This document shows, piece by piece, positions 38,147 to 49,200 of a stretch of DNA of 64,000 nt. The notes beneath the pieces were generated by a model. That model saw only the letters and a program-made list of their open reading frames with translations. It had not been told where the DNA came from and did no database searches. Each line of letters begins with the position of its first letter. Within the stretch, counting starts at the first letter, position 1. The DNA is from Opisthocomus hoazin (lineage: Eukaryota; Chordata; Aves; Opisthocomiformes; Opisthocomidae): assembly GCF_030867145.1 (NCBI RefSeq), contig NC_134419.1, positions 496,001 to 560,000 on the forward strand, given 5' to 3'. The position numbers were made by a program, and so were the translations under genes.

Positions 38147-40731
38147 CTTGAAGAAAAAGACATTTTCAATTATACAGAGACACAGTATATAAGTGAGCAA
38201 AAACTAAACCTATGCACCTGTTTTACACATACACAAAGGTGTAACACCCCCCACCCCCCCCAGCCTGGATATATTCTAAGTATTCCTCAGAAAATGCGAG
38301 GTATAAAAAAATCACCAATCATTCTTCTTTAAACATTTCTAAAAGCAGATCTGACCTTATGTCCAAAATTTAGCAGGCCTTAAATACCTCATATTAAAAC
38401 TGTGGTTGATTTCATTATCTTTAGTTTGCTTCAGAGCTGGAGTTATGGACCACTTGTCTATAGCTACAGTGAAGCAAGCACACGACGCCTGCTTTTCGCT
38501 TGAGGAAAAGGAGGACCCCCACCCCCCTGCCGGGAATTTAAAGTCAGACGTCAGTCAAACAAGCAGTGGTTTGCTCAGGTGATTTGTTATTGCCCGGCTT
38601 CTTTCTCCCCTGCAGGACGGATGCCCCTTTTGGAACCGTTCCAACTGGGTAAGCAGGCAAGCACCCAGCCCGCCTCTGGTTGCGAGGAGCCCTAGGTCCC
38701 CTGCAGAGAGGGCCATGCTCCCTAAATGAGTGTTTCAAGGCGGAAGCTGAATTCAGATACTCTGAATGCCACCACTTTCTCCACTGTTTGATCAAACAGC
38801 TGAAGTGCCTGAAGTATCGATCGAAATTCAAATGACCAGACCAGACACACTTTGGATTACTCTTCTGCGGGAACTGTCTTCCAGACCTCTGACTCCTTCT
38901 CTGACATCACATTATTTTCAGGAAAAAAAAAAGGGGAGGTATGACTTCAGAGTGTGAAACGTAAAAGAGAATTTACCAGAATGAATCAGCAGCACAATAA
39001 AAGAAGTCCACTTATCACCATAGAGATCTTCCAAGCATTGAAGAGCATGAAGTGTTGATCCACCATTTCCTAAAGAAAACGACTTTTAATATCTGCTGAA
39101 AAGAGCATCAATAACACCTGCACTGCCATGTGAAGCACACTGGGATCTGGTGCGGCGGCAGGGAGACCAGGCAGCAAGATTTAAACGCTGCCTTCTGCTT
39201 TAGAAAATAGGTTGTCACTAATTTTCAAGAAAGTCCTTACGACTGCCGATGCGATCTCTTAAACAAACCGAGTGTCACCAGATGCACGGATATCTGAAAG
39301 GTCCTCAGCCAGCTCTGACGGCAGGGTCTCTGCGGTCCCGCAGCTGACAAACCCGCTGCTTTGGGAGCCTCCTGCGCTCAGCGGGGAGGGCATCTCGAGC
39401 AGGCAGCTCGTGGGAAAACGCCCTGTCCTCCCCTCCCCGTCGCCCTCCGGCCGGCCCCAGCGCCGGAACCTCCCGCCATCCCCGCAGGCCGTAACTCAGC
39501 CGCACAAACCGCTCACCCGGAGCTCCACCAATGACAAAAAAAGTTCCAAAGAACTTTGGCCATTTACAACGCAGGACACGAGGAACCGGCTCGGCTCGGG
39601 ATGTTTTCAGGCGCTCCCCCCACTCCCCAAGATTGCTGGATGGCTGAAGATCCACCTCTGCCTGTCGCTCTGCGCTGCCGACAGCGCTGTCCCGCCCGCG
39701 CGCGCAGGCACCAGCAGCCCCAGGGGATGCCGCGGGCGGCCTGACCGCTTTCCTCCCGGCTTCCACTGCGCACCGGGTGCTACGCTAAAACACACCGGGA
39801 CCGCTCAAACCACGGGCTAGGGCAGGCAGCGTGGGGCGCGAACCCGCCGGTCAGCGACGCTCCGCGCCCCGCGCGACAGGCGCGGGAGAGCCCTGCCAAC
39901 ACGCGCCCTCTCCAGCCACGACGCAGGCTCCGGGGTCACGACGGGGAGCGCAACGGCCCAGCTCAACCTGCACCGCGCCCACGGAGTGGCCACGCCGCGC
40001 CGCGCCGCCTGCCCGCAGCGACACGCTCGTGGGGGCACCGCGCCCCCGCCTGCGGCCCGGCCGGCGCTGCGGGGCCAACCGCGCTGGGAGCCCCCGCACC
40101 CGCCAGCGCCAGGCCTGCTTCCGACCGACAGCAACGGTGCATCATGACGTCACAGCATGACGTCAGCGCTAGGCGAGCGCGTAGCGCTACCGGCGAGGCG
40201 CTCGCACGCCGCGGCCCGCCCCGCGTGCCGGCACACGTGCCTGCCGTGCGCGCGAGGCGCCGGGCCCCGCAGCGCCCCGCAGTGGCCCGAGCAGGCACCG
40301 CAACGACCCGGATTGCACACCCACCCCCCCCACCCGCCCCCCCCGCGGCCCCGGGACCCCACCGATCTTCGGTCCGGGCGGGTCCGCGAAGACGTGGTAC
40401 CGGGCGCCCAGCGGCAGCTCCTTCCTGCTCAGCTTCTCCGCCAGCTGCTGCCGGTAGGCGAGCGCCTGCTCCGCGTCGGCCGCCGTCACCGCCACGACGT
40501 CCCAGAACTGGCCGGGGCGGGCGGCCTTCCCTGCGGGCACAGCGCGCGCGGCGTCAGGCGAGGCGGGACCCCCCCCCAGCCGGCGGGCCGAGCCCGAGCC
40601 GCCCCCGGCCCCCGGGACCCCGCCCCGGCTGCGCGCCCCAGGGCCGCCCCACCTCGGAGCGCGGCGAACCGCGCCAGCCGCCGGCCCGTGGCCTCCCGCC
40701 GCGCCGCGCCGCGCTCCCCCGCCGCCGCCAT
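36696..40731 (-). CDS. FPGT: FPGT, fucose-1-phosphate guanylyltransferase (GDP-L-fucose pyrophosphorylase), complete
   Basis: FPGT joins L-fucose-1-phosphate and GTP to give GDP-L-fucose and pyrophosphate, the last step of cytosolic fucose salvage after fucokinase. Four exons (40653-40731, 40363-40530, 38977-39069, 36696-38146) sum to 1791 nt, 596 aa plus TAG, close to the length of the mammalian protein. The start MAAAGERG has a strong Kozak context (GCCATGG) and matches the mammalian N-terminus. Motifs seen are GNGGSTL (83-89) and [15 protein letters not shown] (114-128), the nucleotide-binding region of the family. Also present are [32 protein letters not shown] and [12 protein letters not shown] hexapeptide-like segment at about 402-437 ([17 protein letters not shown]) suggests the C-terminal beta-helix. 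All junctions are GT-AG and in phase. TNNI3K follows about 9.4 kb downstream. Confidence 0.98.
38147..38976 (-). other. FPGT intron 3 (830 bp)
   Basis: Intronic sequence with a C-rich tract near 38,245-38,262. Nothing else is recognised. Confidence 0.85.
38977..39069 (-). CDS. FPGT: FPGT coding exon 3
   Basis: This 93-nt exon has acceptor CTTTAG and donor TCTG|GTAAAT. It completes Gly83 and encodes residues 84-113, [20 protein letters not shown] then [10 protein letters not shown]. It carries the GNGGSTL nucleotide-binding turn. It was found by homology and phase, being too short to stand out. Confidence 0.97.
39070..40362 (-). other. FPGT intron 2 (1.3 kb), mostly CpG island
   Basis: Intron between exons 2 and 3. 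From about 39,270 rightward it is CpG-rich, and it contains two CRE palindromes at 40145-40165. Long open frames here on both strands are a by-product of high GC content. Confidence 0.85.
40145..40165. promoter_or_regulatory. Two consensus CRE palindromes (TGACGTCA) 13 bp apart
   Basis: TGACGTCA occurs at 40145-40152 and 40158-40165, each inside ATGACGTCA. This full 8-bp palindrome binds CREB/ATF factors. The pair lies in FPGT intron 2, about 570 bp downstream of the start codon and inside the CpG island. Direct reading is certain; function is inferred. Confidence 0.7.
40363..40530 (-). CDS. FPGT: FPGT coding exon 2
   Basis: This 168-nt exon has acceptor CCGCAG and donor ATCG|GTGGGG. It completes Gly27 and encodes residues 28-82, including [33 protein letters not shown] and ADPPGPKI, which track the mammalian protein closely. 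It is very GC-rich, unlike exons 3 and 4. The intron to exon 1 is only 122 bp. Confidence 0.96.
40653..40731 (-). CDS. FPGT: FPGT coding exon 1 (start codon)
   Basis: This 79-nt coding portion has start codon at 40731-40729 and encodes [19 protein letters not shown] then ARFAALR, with donor CGAG|GTGGGG. An in-frame ATG 12 codons upstream would add a Pro/Gly-rich extension. I prefer the downstream start for its stronger context and agreement with the mammalian start. Confidence 0.93.
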
Positions 40732-40900
40732 GGCCGGGCCGGGCCCGCGGGGCGGGGCGGGGCGCACCGCCAGCGCCCGACCCGGAAGCGCGGCGCGGGG
40801 CGGGGCGTGCGCGGGGCTGGGAGGGGCGGGGCGCGGGAAGGCAGAGGGGGAGCCGTCCCGCGTCCCGCGGCTGGCGGTGGCTGTCGGCTGCTGGCGGGAG
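40732..40900. promoter_or_regulatory. TATA-less, GC-box promoter of FPGT, probably bidirectional
   Basis: The 170 bp upstream of FPGT holds tandem GC boxes (GGCGGGGCGG near 40751-40760, GGGGCGGGGC near 40797-40806, GAGGGGCGGGGC near 40821-40832). It also holds an ETS-type CCGGAAG at 40782-40788. No TATA box is seen. On the plus strand a good splice donor GGGAG|GTGAGG lies at 40900/40901, as expected for the first exon of a divergent transcript. In mammals LRRIQ3 is divergent from FPGT. Confidence 0.6.
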
Positions 40901-41300
40901 GTGAGGGGCGGGCGGGGGGCTGCGCTGCTGCCGGGCCGGCCTGAGGTGTCCTGCGGCGCGGCGGCGACCGCCTCAGTCAGTAACGACAGCGCAGAGACGC
41001 GGGGTCCGTCCGCCTGCTCCGCCCCGCCCCGGTGTCCCGCACCCCCACACGCAGCGTTCCGCTGCCCGGGGGAGCGTGGCCGAGCCAGGGTGGAGCCCGG
41101 CTGCTGCGAGGGGCGGGAAGGGGCTCCGAAGCAGCGCGGCCCGCAGAGCCCTGGCCCGCGGTCGGGGGCCTGTCCGTGCGCAGCGCGGGCCGCGTGGCTG
41201 GGACGACGCCTCTGCTCTTGGCTTTACGTGGAGGTCTCCTTGCTGGCAGCGGCTGGGCTGACCTCGGCGGGAAGAACGCCCCGGATCCCAAGTCCAGCTG

Positions 41301-44300
41301 TACCGGCGTAAGGCTTAGTTACCACACGTGAAGATCCGCTGCTTGTTACAGTTTTTGTTTTTTGTTTATTTTTTTTAATACCGTTTTCCCCCTTTCTTAC
41401 CTTCTGGCTAAGGTAGCTTTAGTAATGAATCCTGCCTATTGGCTGTGTTTCTTGAACCCAGTTAAAAACTGCATCGCCCTGGTTACATTAAGAAGCGCTG
41501 TGGACATTGAGCAAACACTTTCTAAGTTAGAAGAATGAGTGATTCTTGACGAAGCTGGGAACCCTCGCATGCTAACCAGCAGGTTTTCCTGCGTCCCGTT
41601 CCCTGTCAGTAATGCATTTGCCAAGGGAGGGTTCCTAGCTTTCTGAATAGGAAAAAAGGCATTGAAATTGGGAAATTGTGTTATGGCAGATTCCCCCTTA
41701 TTGACTGTGCTCTTCTGAATCTGTCCCCGCCTCACGTGTCTCAAGACATTGTATATCTAAGTGCAGTTAGGGAGAGGTGTCTTTTATAACCCGTATGTAT
41801 TTAGCTGAGTAGTGATGCAGTTTTCACAGTGCGATTAAAAATACATGATAATTTACGAGTCATTTAGGAAACTACCAGAGATAAAAAATAATTAGTGGTT
41901 TACTGACAATAACGCTAATTTGTTTTTAGCTGCAGCAAGCCTTTGAAGCTGTAATTGGGAGCCTAATGCTTGCAGAGAAATATTGCTGCAGGTCAACAGA
42001 ATTTTTGTTTTGAACTTTTCATCATTAGTCAGGCTTCCTAATGCACACGTTTGTGTTTGCACTCTCTAAGATAACCCAAGTCTGGAATAATTATTGGATC
42101 CAACTATTCATGGTAATAATTTTGTCCTTTTAATAGTAATGTTTTATAGTCATTTAACCTGATGGTTGATTCCAGGGAATAATAGATTTTCATCAATACT
42201 GTGTTGCCTTGTCCCCCCAAATTTCAAATAATACATAAAGTAACGTTGGTGATTTGTTAGATGCAGTGGCAGAGCCAGTAAACTGCTCCAGGAGAAGCGT
42301 GTTGTCTGAGTGATGGAAGCGGAGTTCGCCGTTTGTGCTTAGGAAAGAATCCCAGCAGAGCTTTTTTTAAGAGCAGAACTATTTACACAGGTATTTAACT
42401 GAAGTCTAAATCCTTATATTGAGTTTTTCTGTGGAGACTGTGGTTACAGAGTCGAAGAAAACGCGTATGCTGTTGTGTGTTGCTGCAAGCTGCCTCCCCT
42501 GCTGCCCGATCACGCTGTCTCCCTTACCCTTGGGTGTCTGGCGTCAGCAGCCGTAGGTGCAGCGCGGTCTGCAGCCCTTGGGTCGGGTGGAGAGGGTGGA
42601 TTAGTACGCAGCTCCCTGTGTGTGTGTGTGAGCATTTGGTGTGTAAATGAAACGGGAGTGTTGTGGAGTCCTGCCAGTAGTGAGCACAGCGCTTTCTGTG
42701 ACCCTTTGGAGTGCAGTGTGTCGTATACGACGCATGGTTAGCGCAACTTGGACAATTAGTGCTGCTGGGCTTTCTTCTGCCCTGTGGGTGTATGCGATTT
42801 CGTAAGTAGTATTGTAGCAAATACCCGGGTATTTTCTGTGGTTGTCTGAAATTCTTGTTTCAAAGCTGAGCACGTAGCCGGTTACATTGTCTTTGTATTC
42901 TCTTCCTGGATCACTGAGGGATGAATCAAAGAGGAAAGCTTGTCGTGAAGAAGTTAACTGAATACTGAACATCTTGTTTCTACTCCAGAAAATCTGACAC
43001 TTGAGCGTTGAGAAACTATTGCTCAAAGTCTGCTGTGAAACAGGTAGAAGGCCTGGTCAGAGTTCAGTTAAATGGGCATGGTCTAAGAACGTGCATTTGC
43101 AATATTGTTTTTTCACTTAAAATATGCGTCCTCTCGAATACTTATGTTATCAGTATTGATTCACTTGGGGTGTGCTGGAGCTCCATGCACGTTGGGTAGA
43201 TAATAATACTTTGTGAAGAAGCAAAAGCGAAGCAATTTGTCTTTGGACTTGTGTATTTGTGTTCCTTAGGAGCAATATGTATTTTGAATAACATGCGATT
43301 TCTTGACGGGGAAGCTCTTCTGGCTGAATTCATTTTTTTTTTTAACTCGGAACAGGTGGTTACATCTTGAGCTCACAGAATTTTTGCCATTTGTGATAGA
43401 AAGGCAAAGTGTTTTTCTGATGCCTACCCTGCTGCTTGGTGAGAGGGCCGTACCAGGAGTTTCAGTGTTTGAGGTCTCCCTTCCTTTACAAAGGAGCGGG
43501 AAGGACAACGATGATAACGCGGTTAAGTTATATGTTCATTCAAGATATTTCAGTATTGAAATGGATTTGGCTTAAGGGCTGTAGTTCAGAAAAAAAAAAT
43601 TGTTGTACGGAGGAAATGATAAAACAACTTCTTGCGAGTATTTTGTACATATTTTAAATGACATAAATAAACAATAGGAAAAGTCGATATGACAGCTTAC
43701 ATATTGTAAGCTGGCAATGATTTATTGTTCCTATTGTGCATTGAAGTGCTTCATCTGTCTCTCTGTAAATGGATAAACCAGGAAGGCATCTGCTGCTTCC
43801 CCTGTTCCCAAACCTACTCGGAAGGTTTGCCTGTACTTATTGGTATACCTTTCCAATTCTTGGTTTTAACCTGCTGTTAATCTGCTACTTAACCTTTCAA
43901 TTCATGGAGCAAAAGCTGAACTTTAACCTGCAGCTTCCCATTTGGCCTTCTGAGCTCCGTATGTGCTGGAGATGAAATGAGACAGAACAAGCCAGAAACG
44001 GAGAAATTCTGCAGCGCTGCTTAGAACAAGCTGATCCAAAATTCCGGTCTGAAGGATGGTGAGCAGCGAGTCTGGTTTTGCTAGACGTGTGAGAAGTTGG
44101 TGCTGAGCTGAACGGCTCGGGGAATGCCGGGTGTGTCGTAGGTGCTGCGGTGAGCTCCCGGTTGCTCGTGGTCCTCTTGCAGCCGTGACGGCCCCCTTCA
44201 CCCCCTCTATTTAGAAGATTTACTGCTGCTTACTCCAGTGTTGAGCTGGCCTGGGTATGATGGCTTAGAATCTAAATGACATTTTTCTGAAGGATGAATT

Positions 44301-44740
44301 TTCATCGTTATTTCACGTACGGCATCTTCCAGGTCCAGTGTTTTGGGAAGGCGGGAGGCAATTAAGTCTGCTGTATCTTTGTGATAATGAAATTGGAAAA
44401 ATGGCTAATGTGCACTATTATCTTTGAGTCCCAGTCTGGTAGGCCTCGCCTTGTTTGATACTCCACTGAGCCTGAAAAGAGCCTGTAGGCATGTTGTTGT
44501 TAGCGGCATTTCCTCCCTCAAAGCACTGGGTTACTGTGTAATTTCTGATGAGGAAATTGATGGGAGATGGAAGCTTCCTGGCAGATAGAAGTGTTCTTGC
44601 CATCGTCTTCTCCTCGATGCCTCTCCCGTGCTCGAGAGGTGAGCCGGCTCGTAGCACGCTGCTCTCCAGAAGGTTCGGCTGAGCGCGTGGTTTTTCTGAC
44701 TGCGTGGCTCCTGTCTGATGAGGGTGTCATGAACCTGATG
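41301..44740. other. Stretch right of the CpG island, no gene recognised
   Basis: Plus strand is generally T/G-rich, with a short TG repeat near 42,617-42,635. It holds a nested inverted repeat at 43671-43737 and no coding exon I can identify. If a divergent gene starts at 40.9 kb, this would be its first intron. Confidence 0.6.
43671..43737. repeat. Nested inverted repeat (hairpin-forming, 67 bp)
   Basis: Outer arms ACAATAGGAA (43671-43680) and TTCCTATTGT (43728-43737) are perfect complements. Inner arms CAGCTTAC (43693-43700) and GTAAGCTG (43706-43713) enclose a 5-nt loop. The 12- and 14-nt stretches between them do not pair well, so a microRNA precursor is unlikely. Confidence 0.85.
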
Positions 44741-45758
44741 TTTTGCTGAACTGTGTTCAGTCTGACAGGATTAGGGATCCGTTGCTGGACATCAGTGTTT
44801 CGGGTGGCTGCGTGATGTTCTCAGCGTGGTGCAGCGGAACGGAGCGGTGTCTTTCTTCAGAGCGAGACGCGGGGTGTGAGGCACAGTGCCTGGCTGGGGG
44901 CGTGTGGCCCTGGGCTCCCGGCTCTGTCCGGCCGGTCCACACCTCCGGTGCTCCCCGCGGCCGGGCAGCCGGCAGGTGACCGCTCGGTGCCTCTGATGCC
45001 CGCCGAGCCTCCTGCCTGGAGCATGGCACGGAGAAGCGACGGCTCCCCGTGCCGGGGGGTCCTGGCCGCACGGTGTGCGGCACCCGGGGCGGGGGGTCCC
45101 CGGGCGGGCGTCTCTGCGCTGCGCAAGGGTCAGCCCCGCGGGCTGCCCCGCCGCCGTCCCCCGTGGTGGTCTCCTGGCCGTGGCCTGGGGCATTGCTGGG
45201 GCTGGGTGCCACACGGAGACCTGCTGGAGGCCCTGTGCCGGACGGCATCTCTGCCTGCTCCGGGGACAGGGGATGCCCAGGCGTGGGCGGGTGGGAACCC
45301 CATGTGTCACCGCTGTCGGGGGTTCCCTGCTCGCTCTGCACTGTGCCGTCCCCTCTTCCTTTACACTGCCTCCTCTGTTTGCTCTAGAAGTCTTTCCAGC
45401 ACGCCTGCTCTCTTCTTGGCTAGATTTACAGCTAAACAAAGTATTTATTGTTTGCTGCAAAATCATACTAATTTATTTTCCTCCTTATTCAAGGCTTTCC
45501 ATTGGTTTTTTTAAAACTTCCCCATTTATTCTTTGTGTGAGTCCTGTTGAAACATTCTCATTATCATTTCTATTACTTTGTCTTTGGGGAACCCAAGTCC
45601 TTTGCCTGGAAGCAGATAGGGAAAAAATCATTCTCTTGCCTCTAACCATTCCCTGAGCCTAGTAGCTATTGTAAAATATTTTCCATTTTCTAGGCCTGTG
45701 TGCATATGATAAATCTTTCATCAAAACTGGCTACCTAGAGACACTTCATGATAAAGGG
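44741..45758. other. GC-rich patch (about 44,830-45,330) and flank, no gene
   Basis: A several-hundred-base CpG-rich patch produces overlapping open frames of up to 224 codons on both strands. None shows a recognisable domain. I read them as composition artefacts. Confidence 0.6.
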
Positions 45759-46263
45759 TGATGGGTTTGCGTGGCCAGGTTTTGGTAGCGGGGGGCTGCA
45801 GGAGTGGCTTCTGTGAGAAGCTGCCAGAAGCTTCCCCCATGTTTGATGGAGCCGATGCCAGCCCTGGCCAAGGCCGAGCCCGGCAGCGGTGATGGTAGCG
45901 CCTCTGGGATAACATAGTTCAGAAGGGTTTTCCCCCTGTGTAACGGCATTTGCAGGGGAATAGAGGAGTGAGACGATGGGGGGGCAGCGACTCTGCAGAC
46001 CCTGGTCAGTGCAGAAAGAGGACAGGAGGAGCTCCAGGCGCCGGAGCAGAGGTTTCCCTGCGGCCATGGGGCAGCCTGTGGCGGGGCAGGCTGTCCCTGC
46101 AGCCCGTGGAGGCCCACGGAGGAGCAGACCCCCACCCGCAGCCCGGGGAGGACCCCACACCTGAGCAAGCGATGCCCAAAGGATCTATGACCCCGTGGGG
46201 AGCCCGTGCCGGAGCGGGCTCCTGGCAGGACCCGATGCCCCGGGGGGAGAGGAGCCCATGCTG
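45759..46263 (+). mobile_element. Avian endogenous-retrovirus-type repeat (LTR/leader-like), partial
   Basis: The text from TGATGGGTTTGC through CCAGGTTTTGGTAGCGGGGG and GGCTTCTGTGAGAAGCTGCC then AGAAGCTTCCCCCATG resembles a dispersed avian ERV repeat. GGTAGCGCCTCTGGGATAAC and CAGGCGCCGGAGCAGAGGTT agree with the same repeat. The later part has its degenerate CAGCCCGTGGAG-type internal repeats. Identification is from memory of avian genomes and the class is uncertain. There is no retroviral gene, and short open frames here should be ignored. Strand is given as read. Confidence 0.65.
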
Positions 46264-49200
46264 TATGGATATCTCATAACAGTAACATCAGCGGATGAAA
46301 ATCCACCAATGTTATATGAGAATTTCTATGTTATTTGCTTTTTCCAAAGTACGGTAATGTGAGATACCACCTCAAAATAAAAAATACACGGCTGCACTAT
46401 GAGCCGGAACGTTGGGTCTGCACAGCTCTGAGCTTGCTATCTTTCATACCGTGTGCTGTCGAGGACGTTATATTAGAACTAGATGTATTAGAATTATATG
46501 CATGCTCCCTTGAACAAGGGGTTTCTTTTGTCGTTGAGGATGAACTTTTGGAGTCTCAGCTTTTGTTTGCTAATATATTTAGTTTAATTTGTTAAAGTAA
46601 GGTGAATGGCAGAAAGCAAGTACTGCAGATAGCATCTCTGCTGCAGATAAAATCATCGCTGCATTTTAATTTTATCTCTTACATTGTTAAGAACTTGATT
46701 GTATTTCATTGTGGTGATGTAAAATAACTTCATTTGCTTATAAAACTGCACTTACTTCGTAACTACAAAAGCAATCACTCCAGTAATAATATTAAAAAGC
46801 AGAAAATATTTGATACCTACATTTATTCAGTTGGATGACTTTATCAAAAAGTTTGTGTGTCGGGACTTTAGTGTTTTGTCAGATCCCAGTGCTGAAACTG
46901 TTTACAGAAGTTATCCAGACTTCATGCATTTCTACTGTTCGGTGAAGTTAATAGATGTTAATAGATGCAGTTCTGTTGCTAAAAACATTTTTGTTCAAGC
47001 CTGTTTTGCAATGTTGGTGCAGCGCATCCAGCTGTGCAGGTGACGTGGTTTGTTCTGTGTGCTTTTCTCTCTACCCTGTGTGTTTAGCTGTGTGTGTACC
47101 AGGTAGAACAAGTTCTGCTGTTCCCCACCATTGCTTGTGTACTTGGGTTGGAGACATCTTCCTGGCCCTGGAGGCCTTCTGCAGTTTGCTGGTGTTTTAA
47201 CGTGTGGTTGTTGTCTGACTGTTTTCATGAAGGACGCTGTTTTCTTGCAGCTTTCTAGAATGAGGTTGTACCCTGGGCGTTTTCTTTACCGTCTCTGCTG
47301 TATAAGAACATTTTCATGGAACGTCTCCCCCCATTCTTCAAAAGAGGAGCGGGGGGCTAAGTGCGATTGACAGAGTTTACTACTTTTGATTCTCACAAGC
47401 TTTGGTAACCTGGAATATATTTATGCACTTTTCCTTGGAATGCAAGCGTGTTCTCCTGAGCGACAGAGGCAGCAGTGCGGAAGAATGCCTGTGGAGGAGG
47501 TGGAAAAGAAAAGGTTGCTTCTGAGGGTAGTTTACTCCTTCCCTCCCCAGAACAGGTGGTGGTTGAAGTGCAGCTGTAGCTTTGGTTGCCGATTCTTTGC
47601 AGAGCTGTGGTTTCGAGTACAGTAGAGTCAGTTTTGGCTGTGACCTTTCTGTAGGGACAGCTGAGGTCCGTGGAATTTACCCCGCGTAGGTGGCTGTTCC
47701 TGCCTTTGAATGGTGTTATCTTTGCTTTATATCTGGCTGAAAGCTCTTGGGGTTATTTTTTCCAGAGGAAGACTTGCCTTTTGGGTGATGTTGTGAAAAA
47801 TTCCCTGTTCACAATTGGTGCTGTAATTGGATCTTTCTTAGGTATTTTTTCCTGTTTCCTCCACTCGCGTTCCTTTCACAAGGATCACTTGTTATTTGTG
47901 TAACATCTGTCAGAATTTTGGTGAAGATGGACAGAGGATCATGGTGTTATTTTTCTGCCTATTGATCCTTCTTGTTTCCGTTTGTTTCAGTGATATTTTA
48001 GTCCATTTTTACTTGGTGGAGAAACAAAAAAGGTAAAAAAAAATCCTGTGCCCCAGCAATAGTTTTCTTGAACTGCTGAGCTCGTGAAGAGCGCCAGCAT
48101 CTGTGTAATTTTGGAGCTTTGGATTTTCCTCGGGATGAGCGACGCTTTCTTGCCCCAGCTGTGTGATGAAGACCGGTGTCGGCACGCCGATGCTGCGGGA
48201 GTGCAGGGTGCTGCGCTGCCCCGGGGACGGCTGACGGCGCAGACTGCGGGCCGCCGGGCGGGGGTAGGGGCGATGGTGTGGGACCCTGCAGAGCCTCGCC
48301 GGGCTGGGTCGGTGTCCCCGCAGCTGCGTGCGGCGTGGCGCGAAGGGGCTTCGCTCGCGCTGCTCGGTGCGCAGCGTCTGACGAGCCGTCGTCTTCGTCA
48401 GCAGGCGTAGGACACCTCACCGGTTCACCAACCGGCTGCGGCTCTTAAAAATGTCTGCTGGGCGTCTTGGGGGTAAATAGCCGTGAAACGGAGGAATAGT
48501 GTCTCCACAGTTTTGTGCTCTGCTGGAGCGGGCTGCCTGGTTGTGCTTGGTATTTTGTGTAATTCTTGAGTTGTGGTAACTTTGTGTCCGAGCGATCCTG
48601 AAGAAAACAGTCAGATTTTTGGTTTTTTTAGGTGACGATTAGTAGTGTGGAGGATAAGCCTCCTCCGCAGCTTGGCCCTGGGGTGGGTGCTGCGTGGGGC
48701 TGGCGGTGGGTGCCAGTAGCACTGGGCCGTCAGCGTGGTCCTGTGGGGCCGGGGCTGCGGACACGGCAGTGGCGAGGGGGCTGTGGGAGCTTTGATGCTC
48801 TGCTGGGAGATGGCGCGTGTGCTGGGGGAGGAGGATGTGGGGTGAGTTCTTGCCAGCTGTACCTGGTGCCAAATACTCCAGATGGGTACAGGGAGCCTCC
48901 CTGTACACTGGTAATTGTGAGTTCCTAAAACAGGTAGCGGGATCAAATATGGTCATGGCTGCAGCGACAAAGCTTTCATGTTTTCCTGCGAGTTGGGCAC
49001 AAACCACATTGTCGTATTGATTCCAGTGCAGCAGCTGAGCTGTGTTTAAGAGCACCAAGACTTGGCTTGCAGGCTTTTCTGTCCAAGGCTCACGTCGCTG
49101 TTCGGGAGAGAAGGGAATTGTGCCGATGCCCTGGTCATTTTCAGACAGAGGCAGGTAGCTGTAATTCCCAAACACAGGTGTACTCTTAAATGAATAGCTG

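Larger units (their letters stand above)
39270..41300. promoter_or_regulatory. CpG island spanning the FPGT 5' end
   Basis: About 2 kb of dense CpG and high GC covers FPGT exons 1 and 2, their introns and the upstream flank. It contrasts sharply with AT-rich DNA on both sides. This is the signature of a housekeeping promoter. Confidence 0.9.

Noticed and set aside
40144..41311. Plus-strand open frames of 266 and 384 codons over the FPGT 5' end
   Set aside because: They lie antisense to FPGT exons inside the CpG island. The Arg/Pro/Ala/Gly-only composition is a GC artefact with no domain.
43671..43737. MicroRNA precursor
   Set aside because: Internal loops of 12 and 14 nt between the two stems leave no continuous 22-nt duplex.
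44757..45656. Overlapping open frames of 112-224 codons on both strands
   Set aside because: Confined to a CpG-rich patch, open in several frames at once, with low-complexity composition and no family resemblance.
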